A stretch of DNA of 64,000 nt from Polytrichum commune (taxonomy: Eukaryota; Streptophyta; Polytrichopsida; Polytrichales; Polytrichaceae), in the NCBI GenBank assembly GCA_950295325.1, contig OX485803.1:23870001-23934000 (forward strand). Reading direction: 5' to 3'. Positions 1 through 12,468 of the stretch are shown here, piece after piece. Within the stretch, counting starts at the first letter, position 1, and every line of letters begins with the position of its first letter. The notes beneath the pieces were generated by a model. It did no database searches and was not told the origin of the DNA. It was given only the letters and a program-made list of their open reading frames with translations. Made by a program: the position numbers and the translations under genes.

Positions 1-1127
1 TTGTCCATTTCTCCCAAATCTCATCATGCATTTTTCATTGTCAAAAATCTACACCAACCAAACATAATAATTATTATTATCATTAAAAAAATCTTCCAAC
101 AAGATAAGATGATGCACAACTTCTTGCATGCATATGGAAATGAAGGTACTTGGTCATTCTCTTAATTTGCTTGAGTGACATCTCAATCTTCACCTATTAA
201 CCATACCCTAACTACCCATATGATCCCATTAGAAGGGGTAATCAAATTGGGGAGTTGTTGCTAGAGCAAGCCAAACATACAAAATCATTTGGAGAGAAGA
301 TATTGACCTTGTTCCTTGTACAAGAGTGTTATGTATATCACTCTACAAAAAAATCAATCCTTTTGTTGGATCTTATAAAATTTGCATGAGCTGGGTCAAT
401 TCTCAATGACAATGTTTCATAAGGAACGGGATTGATACCTTCTACATGTCTTGTTGACTAATCCCACCTAAAGCATATAGCAAACTTGGAGGAGGTATCA
501 ATCTAAAACCTTCTCAAAACGTGAATCCACTCAGTATGACATGGACCTAGAGTAGCAAATTTGAGCACTCATAACCTCAATCACACTCATAATGTTCTGG
601 CATTTTGAGAGTGTCCAAGTAGATGAATTTGTTCCATCCGTTAGGCATGCAATGACACCAATTTTCATCTACAATGCTATGAGTTCTAAGAGGATTGAAA
701 CACTACATGATTCTCCAATCCTATTTCTATTCATATTGTATTTGACGATGTTTTGTTGGACCAAGTCAAATTATTCTCATGAACATCCAAGTGAATCTAC
801 CTAAGCGATTCCACCTAAGTGATTACAATCAAAAAAAAATTCTTCTTCTCAAAACATAAACCCTCTTAGAACCTCTTTATTAATTTTTTATTAATTTTTA
901 AAATCCTACGGGAGCTCGCTTTTAGCTAGCCTCAATCGAAATCACAATTCATTTGAAGGTCGTAGAGCTTTAGTCATTTAGGCATGAGTTTACAATATTT
1001 ATGTTCATATTTGTGTTGAGGTTCTTCACAAAGTTGAAAGTCTGGGACTTTCAAAATGCAACTCCATGTGGTTCTACACATAGTCATAATAAATTAATAA
1101 CCAATGTCATGTAATTTGACGTGAATT
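1..1127. other. No gene or recognised repeat
   Basis: AT-rich sequence with stops in all frames. The only open frame of note (592-804) has no recognisable similarity. Confidence 0.5.
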
Positions 1128-1335
1128 CGAGCCCGTCGGCCCTACCCTACTCAAGAATCCTCTTGGTGCAGGGTGGGGTTTATTGCCTTCCTTGCGGTGG
1201 GTGGATTCTTGGCTTCCTACCTACCTAGCTAGTTTATTATCCGTCAAGTAGAGAGAAAATTTCACAGTGGGAATCGAACCGCCAACCACTCCATTCGGAA
1301 ATGGGTACCTCTCCACTGTCACTCGATAGTTTAGG
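1128..1335 (-). mobile_element. Candidate tRNA-derived SINE
   Basis: Read on the - strand, GGTTCGATTCC (1270-1280) is a perfect B box of a tRNA-type pol III promoter. TGACAGTGGAGAGG, about 35 bases upstream, could be a weak A box. Downstream is TTTTCTCTCTACTTGACGG then AACTAGCTAGGTAGG. The latter stretch is shared with 10085-10165, showing that the unit is repeated. Confidence 0.5.
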
Positions 1336-2274
1336 GTCATCTTGGACCTTACATAATCACATTGGTAAGAGACAACCACTAATCATGCAGAAAATGGGTC
1401 ATAGATAAAGGTAAATGCATTGGGAAAAAAAACACATTTCAAAGGGGAGATGGAGCCTCAAATGTAGACAAAACTCAATACAATTGTTGAGCGCCTATGG
1501 CCTTAATACAAAAGAATCCACAGTCAACATAGGAAGCTTGTCCTCCCCGTCACCGAACCCCTAGCAAACATACAAAGCTTGAAGCACATAAATTTGACAA
1601 AGTTCATGATTAATTGAGTGATTCTCATTCATCGCATCACAAAGTTATCCACTAGAATTTGCAATCTAGAAATGCATATCATAAAGTCTAATTAGGGTTT
1701 TGAGGCCAATATGATTTTGAGGGCTTGAAGAAGCCTTATAGCATTTCCGAATCACAATTTGTCACTAGAGTTTGACACATAAGGCATTGTGTATACCACA
1801 AAAATTTCCCACTCATAAATGTCTTGAAATTAAGATGATTTTCCATTCAAAAAACTAGCGTTTCTTTTCATAACATCTAGAATCAAATAATTTTCAGTTA
1901 TCATATTATGATACAACATAAACTTACATGTGTTCTTTACAATCAGCGAGTTCCAGTTTCAACCTAGAGCTATGTCATTTCAATTTATGAGGAATTTCTT
2001 TTTTTGAGACTGAAAATTGATTACATGGATTGAGTTCACCAAATTGTTTATGTGGCACCAATTATATGGATGTGAACTTCAAATAGATGATAACAAGTTT
2101 TCTACATAAATCCTAACCTTGCAACCTCCATTTTATAGCACATGAAGAAATGTGTGTTATTATGTGGGGAAGGGAGAAAAAAAGCTTAAGCCTTTAGAAG
2201 CTATGAGGAGTGACCATATATGATCCACTGTATACTAGCCTTCTATGAGGTAGACATGAGTAATTTGGTTACTT

Positions 2275-2400
2275 ATCTTAACTATACACCTAAAAAGTCA
2301 CATATCCAAAAGAGATTGGACAACGTGCTCAAAAATATGCTAACCATTCTAGGGTCAATAGTCAACATAACTCAAGGGACCTTTATGACCATCTAATGAG
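2275..2400 (-). repeat. R2 fragment, inverted
   Basis: CAAAAGAGATTGGACAACGT, then AATATGCTAACCATTCTAGG and GTCAATAGTCAACATAAC follow the reverse orientation of R2. It lacks both ends. Confidence 0.45.
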
Positions 2401-2503
2401 CAGAAGAATATGCACTTTATTCAGGAAAAGAAACTATGTAAGGTCTACATACCTTAGGTTTTTACTTGATTGCCCAACTTACAAGGTTGCCATGGTTTCA
2501 AAG

Positions 2504-3184
2504 GGAGAGATGGAACTCTCACAAATGAGTGTACTTCTCATGCATCCAACATAAAATCCATAAAATACTATGCAATAATATAAATAGTTTACTAAAACTA
2601 TAAATAACTTTTAAAACCCCAAATTAGTCCAGTTAAGTCATTTGAGATGAATCAACCACAAAGATGTAGGGTATCAAGTTGTTGGGTACATGTTCACAAC
2701 ATCTACCATTAGGGAGGGTGCAACTGTTGATTCCTACGTAGAACCCAAGGGTTGTTATATACAACCAAAGTAACACATGAATTTGGGTCACCTATTACAA
2801 ATTACTATACATCGATTATCCCAATTAGTGTGTGATATTGTTCAGAGTTGCGCAATGCAATAACATCTTAATCATGAGTTCAATTTTTACTAACGAAAGT
2901 TCTATATGTTGTTAAGACGTTGTAAAACACAAATGACTTTGTGTGGTAAATTATTGTGTTCTTGTTAAATAGTTATAACACTGCGTAACTCCGACTACAT
3001 TAGTAACATGCACTTATAGGGATAACCAAAGCAGTGAAGATAATTTAGTATGAACCTCTAGGGGAGGGGCAAGTTTTTATTGCACCCCCAATGGTATATG
3101 TTGGGAAACCAAATTGCACATTCTTATGTTGGATGAATGAGAGGTAACTTACACTTGTATGTGATACTTCCCCCTCTCTCTCTC
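2504..3184 (+). mobile_element. R5 copy, interrupted, about 680 bp
   Basis: The left end (GGGAGAGATGGAACTCTCAC, then ACTTCTCATGCATCCAACAT) and the R5 interior (CCCAAATTAGTCCAGTTAAG) run to about 2670. The right end (TTGGATGAATGAGAGGTAAC..CCCCCTCTCTCTCTCC) is at 3116-3184. The roughly 430 bp between has a palindromic pair (GTTGCGCAATGCAATAAC and GTTATAACACTGCGTAAC) like the C1-related ends, so another element may be nested here. Confidence 0.45.
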
Positions 3185-3900
3185 CGTTCCAAAGCACAAC
3201 TGGAATTTCACAAGTGGAAAGTATACTAGTGGGAGTTGGAAATATCTTTCCACTAAAAATATGTATTAGAGTTTTATAAGATGTTGGAGGGGCGGTCATG
3301 TCTAGATGTGGCAATAGTCCCCCAAAACGGGGCAAAGTCGTGGATCAATTTGGCAAATAGGCCCGCGCGGTTCGATGAAATATCCCCATCAATAAGACCT
3401 TCCTTGAAGCGGGACCATTGATTGATGGGAGCCATGGCCCCATTTGTCTCTTGTCGAATGGACCCTTCGCGAATCATGCCCCATGTCACGAATTCTAGGC
3501 ATCATGGAAGATTTCATGGGAGTGGAGTAAGTAGTGGCCCGGTTTGGGTTCTTGACTCAATGGCTACTCACCCAAGTGTCGACGATGGAATTGCAACGTT
3601 TGGAAACCATCCTCAAATGTCATGCCCATGACCCCCACAATCTATGAACCCATGGGTCAAGGGCCACATTTCTATGGGCCCGCAAACTTGCCCCCCCCCC
3701 CCCAAAAAAAACCCATTGGATCACAAGATCTTGGACCGCTTTCCACGTGAAAGTGTGCCTATAATCGCAAATATCTAGTGACAATCACACAATCAATATT
3801 GTAGTGTCATGGTGGCTTCATAGCTTATTAAATTGTTTTTGAACATGTTGGTTTTTTAAATTTATAATAATAAAATGACTTCATTATTGTACTTCAAACA

Positions 3901-4046
3901 CATAACATTATTCAGATCCATAACAATGTTATGTGGGAACGACAATGTTTCATGGAATATTCTCATATGCATATTGGTTGTGGGGAACATTTGGTGGAAT
4001 ATTGTCAGTCCCACATAACATTGGTATGGATTTGAATAATGTTATG
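3901..4046. mobile_element. Fold-back MITE, 146 bp, nearly perfect hairpin
   Basis: The left arm starts CATAACATTATTCAGATCCA and the right arm ends TGGATTTGAATAATGTTATG. The arms pair for about 60 bases each with scattered mismatches, through ACAATGTTATGTGGGA and TCCCACATAACATTGG. Such foldback elements often yield small RNAs. No duplication was identified. Confidence 0.65.
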
Positions 4047-6075
4047 CGTGAGTCGGAAGTGTGCAAGATTTACTTTATGATGATGTTTTGAAAACTGGGT
4101 TTGGGTTTAATCATATTATTTGTGATTTTTCATTGAACTCATGGCCAACCAGTGAACAATTCTTCCAACATATTCGTTATACTCTTGAAAACTATTGATT
4201 TCCAATCCTGACATGGTGTTTATCTCCTAAGAAAAGTCGGTGGGGAACATTTTTCTCCATTCATGCAAAAAATGAAATATAATATAGATTTAAACTTATC
4301 TTACTATTAATTCTCAAAGCATACAAATTAAGGAATTTAGAGTAAATAAGAATTTTACAATTTTCTTTGAATTCCGGTATGTGTATCACCGAGATGATTA
4401 TGTATGCATGATAACACATTGAAACAATACATTATTGTTGATGAACTTAATGACAAGTTTTCAAGTTCATTAGCAAATGTTGTTCACACTCTATACATAT
4501 GAGTGTACTCTTAAAGGCATTTTAAGATACGTCATATGTCCTCATAAGATGAACAATTCTGCAAAACATGTAGACAAACTAATGTCATCTCCATTTTATG
4601 AAGTTTTCCTTTAGTTTTGACTTTGAAGATGCTTATACGAAGCTCATGACCTTATGTAAAGCATCCAATTGTACGGTTGTGTTCCTTGAGTTTGTAGCAA
4701 TGTTGATGCATCATGAATGTTTTATAAAGCAAGCTTGCAAAATGCACTTTATAGTTATTCTTGAAAATACATAAATCCTTGGGGATGACAAGGGTTAATG
4801 GCAATAATCATATCCTAGAAGTCACAATGAGCTTGAAAGGAATCCACAAACATGTGGGGGCAAACTTGCATCAACTTGTAAATGCCTAAGAGGCCATATA
4901 TAAACGAGAATACCTTTATATATGTTGCGAAAAGAATGGCAATGCCTCGTCTATGTTATACATATCGATTTGGTGTGACCTTACATTGATGCCTCCTAGC
5001 ACCATTTTGATGGTGGGGTGTTTAATCCTATCATCAAAGTCGTTTGGCCATAGAGGAGGTAAAGTTCCCTCCTCAAACTTTATTTTTTCCCAAGAATCAT
5101 CATGACTGTTGATTCGAGTTTTCTTGGGATATTAGCGAACACTTTGTTATGGGCAAGGGTCTAAGTTTTGGACATATACTAGTTTTTGTCAACTTTATTG
5201 ACACATGGAAATGCGTCCTTCTACATTACCATGCATGATTTAGTGGTCACATTCACGCAGTGTCAAACAAGTGAATAGACGATATGGAATATGTGTTTAT
5301 GGATTATGATAAGATTGATTGGCAAAAAAACTCTACAAGACTATGAGAAGGCTCTTGCTATTGCTAGGAGTATTGGACATGTTGTACACCAAGCACTAAC
5401 ATAAAGGGGTGTGAGAGCAAATAACTTTAGTTTGAGTCCATGTACATGTTCCACACGTTCCCTCTTTGCAATCACTTTCAGTTTTGGGTCCCATGATATA
5501 AACCATTATCTTACAATGTACAAGGCTCTACAAAGGAAAGACTAGTAGAAGCTACGATTCAATTTGGTCAAAGATCGTGAGATATTGACAGTTGATTCTC
5601 ATGTAAATGTGTTGAAACTCTCCCCTGCACGAGTTACAAATTTGAAGAGGAGGGAGAGTTTGAAGGGAGAGAGCACCTCTAAATTGATGATAATGCAAAT
5701 GCATGCACGTCTACTTTGTGAATTCTTACCTCTAAATTGTTTAGAGGCATCCGTTTGGAGAACGGGTGGAGATGCTCTAAGGAGGACGGCATGAAGGAGT
5801 TGGATGCTTTTAGGTTGCATCTTTCTTCCAAATTTCCCCAAAAGGCCCAAGGTTTGACCAATGACACAATCGAGGCAAAGTTTTTCGAATGAGCCTCCCG
5901 CACAATACAACAAAGGAAGTCCCAACATTCGGGAGTTTCGTTCCCCGAGAAGGGGACATGCTAAATAATAATATGTAATATGCCCTTCCTATCCATTCCG
6001 GATCATTGTGCCAACAAAGGCGCTAATCTTGGTATACACATACATATATATAACAGACACACACATACACGCTAG
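4047..6075. other. No recognised gene
   Basis: AT-rich intergenic DNA. Near 5690-5780 a small palindromic stretch (ACCTCTAAATTGTTTAGAGG; GGGTGGAGATGCTC) may be the end of another MITE. Confidence 0.4.
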
Positions 6076-6320
6076 CTACACTAATAAATATGATATTTGG
6101 TGTCATATGGTTTTTTATGTCACTATGGTAACTTCTTGGGTGACGCTTCTTATGAATGAGTGAACAAATAGTGTCATGGATGATGGATGAGTTCATCCAT
6201 TGGTCAACACGCTACCTTCTCTTGTCAGCAATATGTGATGAAATATTGGCATGGATGATTGAATTTGGATGAAAAATCACTTGGTAGTGACAGTAATTGC
6301 AACATTGTAGATCTATAATC
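6076..6320 (+). mobile_element. C1-related element, left part only
   Basis: CTACACTAATAAATATGATA then GTGTCATATGG..TGTCACTATGGTAA match the left half of the element at 39560-39910. The shared interior continues to AATTGCAACATTGTAGAT near 6310, after which similarity stops. Confidence 0.5.
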
Positions 6321-6426
6321 CCCCAAAAAAATTAACAGAAAATTGTGCATGCAAAGGCTTAGATTGGACCTCTTAGACACTTAAGGCTTATTCCAAAATG
6401 TATCCTTCCGTTTTGGTGGGCTCCAC

Positions 6427-6647
6427 TACACAAAATGTGATATTTAGTGTGACTTATTGTTCGGAGTTACACGTTCCTGTATCTTTTTACTATTAATGTA
6501 CTTTTCTACCAAGTAAAGATGTTCATGTTCTATAGTGTCCAAACAACCAATTCGACCATGGTTGGTAGAAAATGAGATGCATAGTAGACAATTATAGCAT
6601 TGCATAATTCCAAATAGTAAGTCACACTAAATATCATATTTTGTGTA
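6427..6647 (+). mobile_element. C1-related MITE, 221 bp, long inverted ends
   Basis: The left end TACACAAAATGTGATATTTA continues GTGTGACTTATTGTT; the right end is TAAATATCATATTTTGTGTA preceded by AGTAAGTCACAC. The inverted repeat is about 40 bp. The left flank reads CAC, giving CACTACAC, while the right flank does not match it, so CACTA and TA-duplication superfamilies both remain possible. Confidence 0.65.
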
Positions 6648-7339
6648 CCGAAGCTTCTCCCAAACTTTTGATTTAGTGTGCCATGTGACTTGGAGTGAAT
6701 CTTCATTACTTGTTGTGAAGCACCAAGTGTCCTATGACACCTTCTCTCTAAGTACACTAAATAATCCTATCTACTATGGGTGGGAAATTAGCATGGAAAT
6801 AATTAGCATGGGCCACACTAATGTTCTAGTCAAGGTGGAATTAACTTGGGTCCAAGACCTCAGGTCTTCCTCTAAGACTTCATGAAGACTTCCGACCATC
6901 GGAATATTAGTTGTAGGACAAAAGTAGCACATATATCAATAATCACCTGCATTAATTTTGTACCAAAAATATGAGGGTTGGTTGGAAAATTATGTGACCA
7001 ACATTAATTTTCATGATGAGAATTAGCGCGGTCCACAATATTAGGACTCTTTAGTGTAGTTGCCATCTAGAGATTGGGTGATTGGCCCGACTGCACCATA
7101 TGTTTAAGGTATACTTATCATCATCTTTTACTAATCATCTTGTACTAATCCCAAGTTATCATCCTAAGAGAAAGAGGCGTAGGGCTGAAAGCATTCATTT
7201 TAGGCACACTTACATTAACCACCCTCAACTCAAAGAGAATTGCCACATACAAGCTATCCAAGATAAAAGCGTCCCCCCACCCCCCCCCCCCTTCTACATG
7301 TTTGTTGTCAATTCATTTGAAATAGATTAATTCGGGTCT

Positions 7340-7465
7340 TCAAAAACCGATTCCGATGTCAAATCACCTAAAAATGTAACCTCCGGATTGCACACTAATT
7401 CAAGACTTTCAAGTTGAATGAACGAGAGGTATGCTTGCATACAATAACTCCCTCTCTCCTTCATA
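7340..7465 (+). mobile_element. R5 fragment, right half
   Basis: GATTCCGATGTCAAATCACC, then TTGAATGAACGAGAGGTATG and CTTGCATACAATAACTCCCT match the right half and end of R5. The left end is not seen. Confidence 0.4.
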
Positions 7466-7787
7466 GAGTCATCTCATGTTAAAGCCCATGTTTTCCCCAA
7501 AACTTGGGAGAGCAAAAGGGTGGCATGCCTTGCTTGCACAAGGGGAAGGATGATGATTGGTGGGGGTATGTACTAGGGAATGTACCAAAAGGATCCGGTG
7601 GAAATCGGATTGGGTGAGCCACATTTTTTGGGTTTGTGGGCGACGGAGGGTTTTGAGTGACCGAGGTCATCCATTGGACTAGAACATGCACAAGATGCAA
7701 CTTGCCTCCATTCAACTCCCGAAAAGGGAGGTTGCCCATTCAAGTGCGTGGGGAGGCTTATACTTGACTTACACCCTAAAAGGACAT

Positions 7788-7827
7788 CTTTGGATGGATG
7801 GGTGGGTGGATGGGTGGGTGGATGGAG
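7788..7827 (+). repeat. GGTGGATG-type minisatellite
   Basis: GGATGGATGGGTGGGTGGAT then GGGTGGGTGGATGG: units of 4 and 12 bases. Confidence 0.8.
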
Positions 7828-8057
7828 CCCTCCTTTCCATGCTATGTTCTAGAGCCAAGTGTGGTTGGCCCCACGGCATCTTGTTTCCGAGAGATTTCCC
7901 CTCAAAACTTGAATACTTTCGATCTCTCATGTTGGGCCAATGGTGAATGGGCGGTTTGGAGTATGCGAGTGCCACCACACTCTTCTGAAGATATTTTACC
8001 AAAGTACCAAAGTAATATCATCATTAGTTGCATTGACCACATATAACATCGCACAGA

Positions 8058-8172
8058 TGATGAGTTGTGTTCATAGGCCCTGTAGTAGATTCGAGAATAA
8101 AGCCTCCGGGATGTGGGAATCCCAATGCTTCAGAACGGATTTGAAGTTAGGGAAGCCGAACACAACTCATCA
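8058..8172. repeat. 115-bp segment bounded by a perfect 15-bp inverted repeat
   Basis: TGATGAGTTGTGTTC (8058-8072) is exactly mirrored by GAACACAACTCATCA (8158-8172). The interior is not self-complementary. It may be a very short MITE; no second copy was found in this window. Confidence 0.5.
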
Positions 8173-9244
8173 GCTGAGTAACATTGTGCGTCATGTGTAC
8201 GGGTTTAAGGAACACATGATAATAAGTTAATTAAGTGCTTCCAACGTCGGGAATATTTGAGCCATGTAGGAAAACGGTGGAGTATAGTAAGTTAATTAAT
8301 AACATCACTTGGTTCCTTGGGTGCGTTCCATGGAACCAACTATCGAGCAAGTATGATTCTCCTTTGCTTCCAAGATTCCTCGTTTATGGGGAGGAGCACT
8401 CGGGTTGTGTATTGTGTAGTTTTCGACAAGCATCTATAAACTCAAAGCTCTCAACGTTCTTGTATCCACTTTTTTGGGGAAAACCCATCGTCTAGTTGCG
8501 GACTTCCGCTATGTAGGATCTTAACATTTTGTATAGTAAAAGGCATTATTTGAGCCGGTAATCCATGCCAAATAACGTCTTTGGAGGGGATCTATTTTGA
8601 CATCCTCAAGTCTTGTTGAACCAATGGCTAATGGACAATTTGGAGTATGTAAGTATCACACTCACCTTGTACCAAAAGAAAGAAACACTAGCCTCCCATT
8701 GACCGCATCATGCCCAACTCTTGAATGCTTTTGGAGCCCGATTTGGTCCTCTCATACATACGGTGTTTTGAAATTGTGAAAATGAGTGCATATTGTGATA
8801 CGGCATTATGGTAGTCTATAGTAATAGTTGTTGCCTTGCAAGGACATACTTCGTAACACCTAGCCACAAAGTAACTATTCTTTTTATTTTATTTTTTGAC
8901 AAAAGCTTTAAAGTCATCTAGTATGTACAAAAGAGAAAATACACAATTAGTCTGCACATGCTAAAAGGGTGTAGGAATTAGGGTTTTAGATGGTAGATTA
9001 ATTGAGTTTTTGTAAATGTTGGGAGTATGTGATTGCAAAACCTTGACTACATAGTAAGTCCCAACTTCCATGCTCTTAATGGTTGCAATTGCATGGATTG
9101 ACCTCGAGTGACTTGGTACTTAGGACTTGGGGCCCCATGTGAACCAGCCCTACGTTATTTCATGTGCATTTTTTTAAAGTTCTAATGATATTTCTTCATT
9201 AGGCTAACGAATGTGGATCTTTATTATTATTATTACTTATGTCT

Positions 9245-9365
9245 AATGTCACTTTTTCTAGGATACCAAACACGTGATTAGTGTAAGATGGTTAGCAAGT
9301 CCAAATTGAGGCTATAGCCACTTTCCTCAAAAAAATTGGAGTTCGTATGAATATCTTATTCAATG
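9245..9365 (+). repeat. R2 copy, truncated, joined to R3
   Basis: It contains the R2 signature ACGTGATTAGTGTAAGATGG then TTAGCAAGTCCAAATTGAGG and GCCACTTTCCTC. It ends at ATGAATATCTTATTCAATGT, where R3 begins without a gap. Confidence 0.55.
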
Positions 9366-9605
9366 TCTGGGGAGATTTTTGGGCATAATCAGTCGAGATC
9401 CTAGTGTTTCCAAGTCCAACCGATTACATGTTGTGATCTTTTAGCTTCTCTTTATTTAATTGAAGTATATTCCAAAGATTTCCCTAAAATGATCGGAAAT
9501 TTTCTTAAAGTCTTGACCTTCAACCAATTATTTCTAAAATTCAACCAATTCATCTATAACCAACTGTCAATTCTTCCCATTCATGGATCTTATTCATTAT
9601 CATAC
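9366..9605 (+). repeat. R3 copy
   Basis: GGGGAGATTTTTGGGCATAA, GAGATCCTAGTGTTTCCAAG, TTACATGTTGTGATCTTTTA, CCTAAAATGATCGG, CTTCAACCAATTATTTCT and CTGTCAATTCTTCCCATTCA. Here CCGGTT is replaced by CCAATT or CCGATT. Confidence 0.6.
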
Positions 9606-9614
9606 ACCTATATT

Positions 9615-9965
9615 TGAGTGGCACGTGGTTAGGTGTGAATGTAAGAACACACACCAAGAAGACATGTGTTTAAACGAGATTGAATTACACTATCAAACTT
9701 TGTTAATCATTTAGACTCAATAGGCCACATAATTGTGAAAGGGCGGGGGGGGGGGGGGGGGGGGAGTTGTAAGACCGTGTCGAGAGTACAAGAATCTTCA
9801 CATGGACTATGCATAAGATATGCATTTGAGCTCTAGATTCTAGGAGGAAAATGGCTACGGCCACAATTTGGATTTGTCAATCATCTTGCACTTTTGTGGG
9901 TGTTTCATAAATGAAGTGCGTGCAAAGCTAAAAGCGCCCGTTTAAGACTCACTTGCCTTCTAAAT
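9615..9965 (-). repeat. R2 copy, inverted, with 20-base G tract
   Basis: A near-complete copy in reverse: ACATGTGTTTAAACGAGATT, ..AATCATTTAGACTCAATAGG, a pure G run at 9745-9764, then AATCTTCACATGG, GCCACAATTTGGATTTGTCA and TGAAGTGCGTGCAAAG. Both orientations are seen in the window, as expected for a mobile element. Confidence 0.6.
9745..9764 (+). repeat. Homopolymer G, 20 bases
   Basis: A pure run inside an inverted R2 copy. It is the longest of more than ten G or C runs of ten bases or more in the window. Confidence 0.9.
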
Positions 9966-10084
9966 TACAAGAATCCCCGAACTTGGGTTCTAATGTCAAA
10001 TATGTGTACAATATAATAAAAATAATAACTTATAGTCTACAAGACAGTCATAGTGTGGTAGGTTTATGGGTTACAAATTTGTTT

Positions 10085-10165
10085 TTTTGAACAAAGGAGG
10101 CGCATGGCCACCTAGCTAAGTTTTCTCTCAAGTAGAGAGAAGATTTCACACTTGGTTTATGAGTT
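10085..10165 (-). mobile_element. SINE fragment, same family as 1128-1335
   Basis: CACCTAGCTAAGTTTTCTCT then CAAGTAGAGAGAAGATTTCA aligns with ACCTAGCTAGTTTATTATCC..TCAAGTAGAGAGAAAATTTC at 1220-1262. The promoter boxes are missing. Confidence 0.45.
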
Positions 10166-12116
10166 ACAATGGGGTCAAGGTTTTGTGCCACAATTGAGTA
10201 AGTTTAAGGTAGAAACCATTGGGAATTCTTCATAGCTCATGGAATTAATTGATTCTTAACCCACGAGCTTCTGAGAGGCCCAAACATGGCCTCTCCAATA
10301 ATAATAAAATAGCATATTTGAGCTGCATAATTTATTTTTTAGTTGATCATGTCAAAAGTCATCATTATCTAGAATCAACTTATTTGTTAACTGCATCATT
10401 TGAATAATTTAAACATTTGTTGTGTTGACGATTTAAGCTCAAATATGTACCTTTGAATATCTTTGGATGCAAATACATATGGGGTATTTTGATCATCAAT
10501 GTTTAGTATGAGTATATTTTTATTTTATCCTTGACATAAATTTTTATATATAATAAGGCTTCAAATATATTTTCAAAATATGATATATAAACTTGGTGAA
10601 ACCCATATAAACTGCACATATGGATGTAAATTGAGACCCCACATCCTTTTAGGGTTAAATGCCCAAGAATCCCATAATTGAACTTTCCCAACATTGTTCA
10701 TGTGTGTAAAGCTACTCAACTATATATTTAATTGTTATTGCTAAGTGAGATCGTGTGTCAAATAAGTCATCACATTAATTGGCCTTTTATGAACAATCAA
10801 ATACGTATGTTTTGAGTGAGAACAAGTCTCCAAAATCAAATATGGGCGAATGTTTGAATGACATTTATTCTTTTTGTATGTGGTATATGTGGCCATGATT
10901 GTTACATATGATTGTATTTTCTACTAATTTCTTATGAAGTGCGATATTAGATATAGGTTTAAATATGCATAAAAAGGAACACATTCTTTGCATTTCACAT
11001 TGATAGTTTGTAATATCAACTATCAATGTACACAACAAACCTATAATTACACAACAAAATAAGCAACTTCCAGCCGTATGGATGTTATGTTTTGGTCACT
11101 TCCAACACTCCTTATTTTTGTAAACTAGCTTGAAAACGCATCAAACCTTTTTTCTTAAGCCATCTCAGTTTTTAATGCTCTAGAAGATTGGGTATCAAAA
11201 TATATGTTTTCTTTCAATAGTCTTACCAACTTAATATATAAGAACATACACGTACTTTTATATATATAAAAAAATAGTCTTGACTTTTTTCACCTTCGAC
11301 TTAATTACATGGGTGTCACAAATTCTTGACCCTCTATTCGGCTTCATTCCCAACCGGAAGTGGGACACACATGTTATGTATGTGGGGCCAGATGTTGAGT
11401 TCAACAATGATTCTCACATCTTGATGAACATTTTGACCCTAAGTTAGCACAAATACAAATGTTGGAACATATATATATATATATGAAATTGCATATAATT
11501 AGACATACATTTGTTTGAATATACTCTCTATGTGTGCACAAGAGTACAATAATAAGTTGGGTCCCAAATGAGTTTTGCAATGCATCATGATACTTTTTAG
11601 AAGCTCAAGGTGCATTTCCATCGAGAAACTAAAAGGGAATGTTGATGTCATCAAGAATACACGCCACACTCTTTTCTATGAATAGCAAATTACATAGATT
11701 TATCATTCCTTCCACCTTATGATATGGTTATACAAAAGTGGAGAGCTAAAGGTTCGATTGTGAACCCCTAAAAATGCATGACCTATTTGTAGAAAGTAGG
11801 ACCAAGGTGACATCAATGTTTTTTTTTCCACTTCTCACGGAACACTCTATTTTTGTTCAACCACAATAATGGATTCGCATGAACTAGAGGATCATGAGGG
11901 ATTGAGGTTCAGCTTAGAGTGTGGATGTTGTAGAGTGGTTCATGTTGATTATCCTTGACTATTTGCCACATGCTAGTCTTACATTGTTTGAGCCCCATCC
12001 AAATCCCACGTAGAAAGTATAGTTTAGCATCAATAGAGATGAACTAGGAAGCACCTTGCGGTACATAGCACCACACAACGTTTGCTAATAAATCTATATA
12101 CACCGAAGCTTGTGGT
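10166..12116. other. No recognised gene
   Basis: Very AT-rich. A perfect 11-bp stem (CATTGATAGTT and AACTATCAATG, 10998-11028) is the only local structure noticed. Confidence 0.4.
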
Positions 12117-12124
12117 GATGGGAG

Positions 12125-12460
12125 CAGTGTGTATGTTTGACAAAGTTTTTGCAAGTTTTTGACATTTGACATGCAAAAACTTGCACAAAAATAAAATGCA
12201 CGTCAATTGACAGGCACAATTTAGAATTTGACATGTAGTGTGACTCGTGAAGGAAAAAACCACACGTCAATTGACATTTAGAAATTGAAATGACATGTAC
12301 CCCTAGGCATGTGACATTGAGGTGATGTTTTAGAAGAAAATGTAGATGTCATGACATCTACATTTTCATTTTGACATTCATTTTGCGTTTTTGAAAACGT
12401 CACCTGACACTTTGGATTTGAAGTTGAATGTCAAATGAAATTTGTCAAACATACACACTA
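12125..12460 (+). mobile_element. hAT-like MITE, 336 bp
   Basis: The inverted ends are CAGTGTGTATGTTTGACAAA and TTTGTCAAACATACACACTA, identical over 18 bp apart from the outermost base and fitting the hAT terminal rule YARNG. The flanks are GATGGGAG (12117-12124) and GGTGGGAG (12461-12468), an 8-bp duplication with one change, as expected for hAT. The interior holds a perfect 30-bp palindrome (12337-12366) and two copies of ACGTCAATTGACA. No transposase was seen. Confidence 0.8.
12337..12366. repeat. Perfect 30-bp palindrome
   Basis: AAAATGTAGATGTCA is followed at once by its exact reverse complement. It lies in the middle of the hAT-like MITE. Confidence 0.9.
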
Positions 12461-12468
12461 GGTGGGAG

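Larger units (their letters stand above)
6648..9244. other. Intergenic; R5 fragment, short inverted-repeat segment, tandem repeat
   Basis: Apart from the entries listed separately (7340-7465, 7788-7827, 8058-8172) I see only short open frames without recognisable similarity. Confidence 0.4.
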
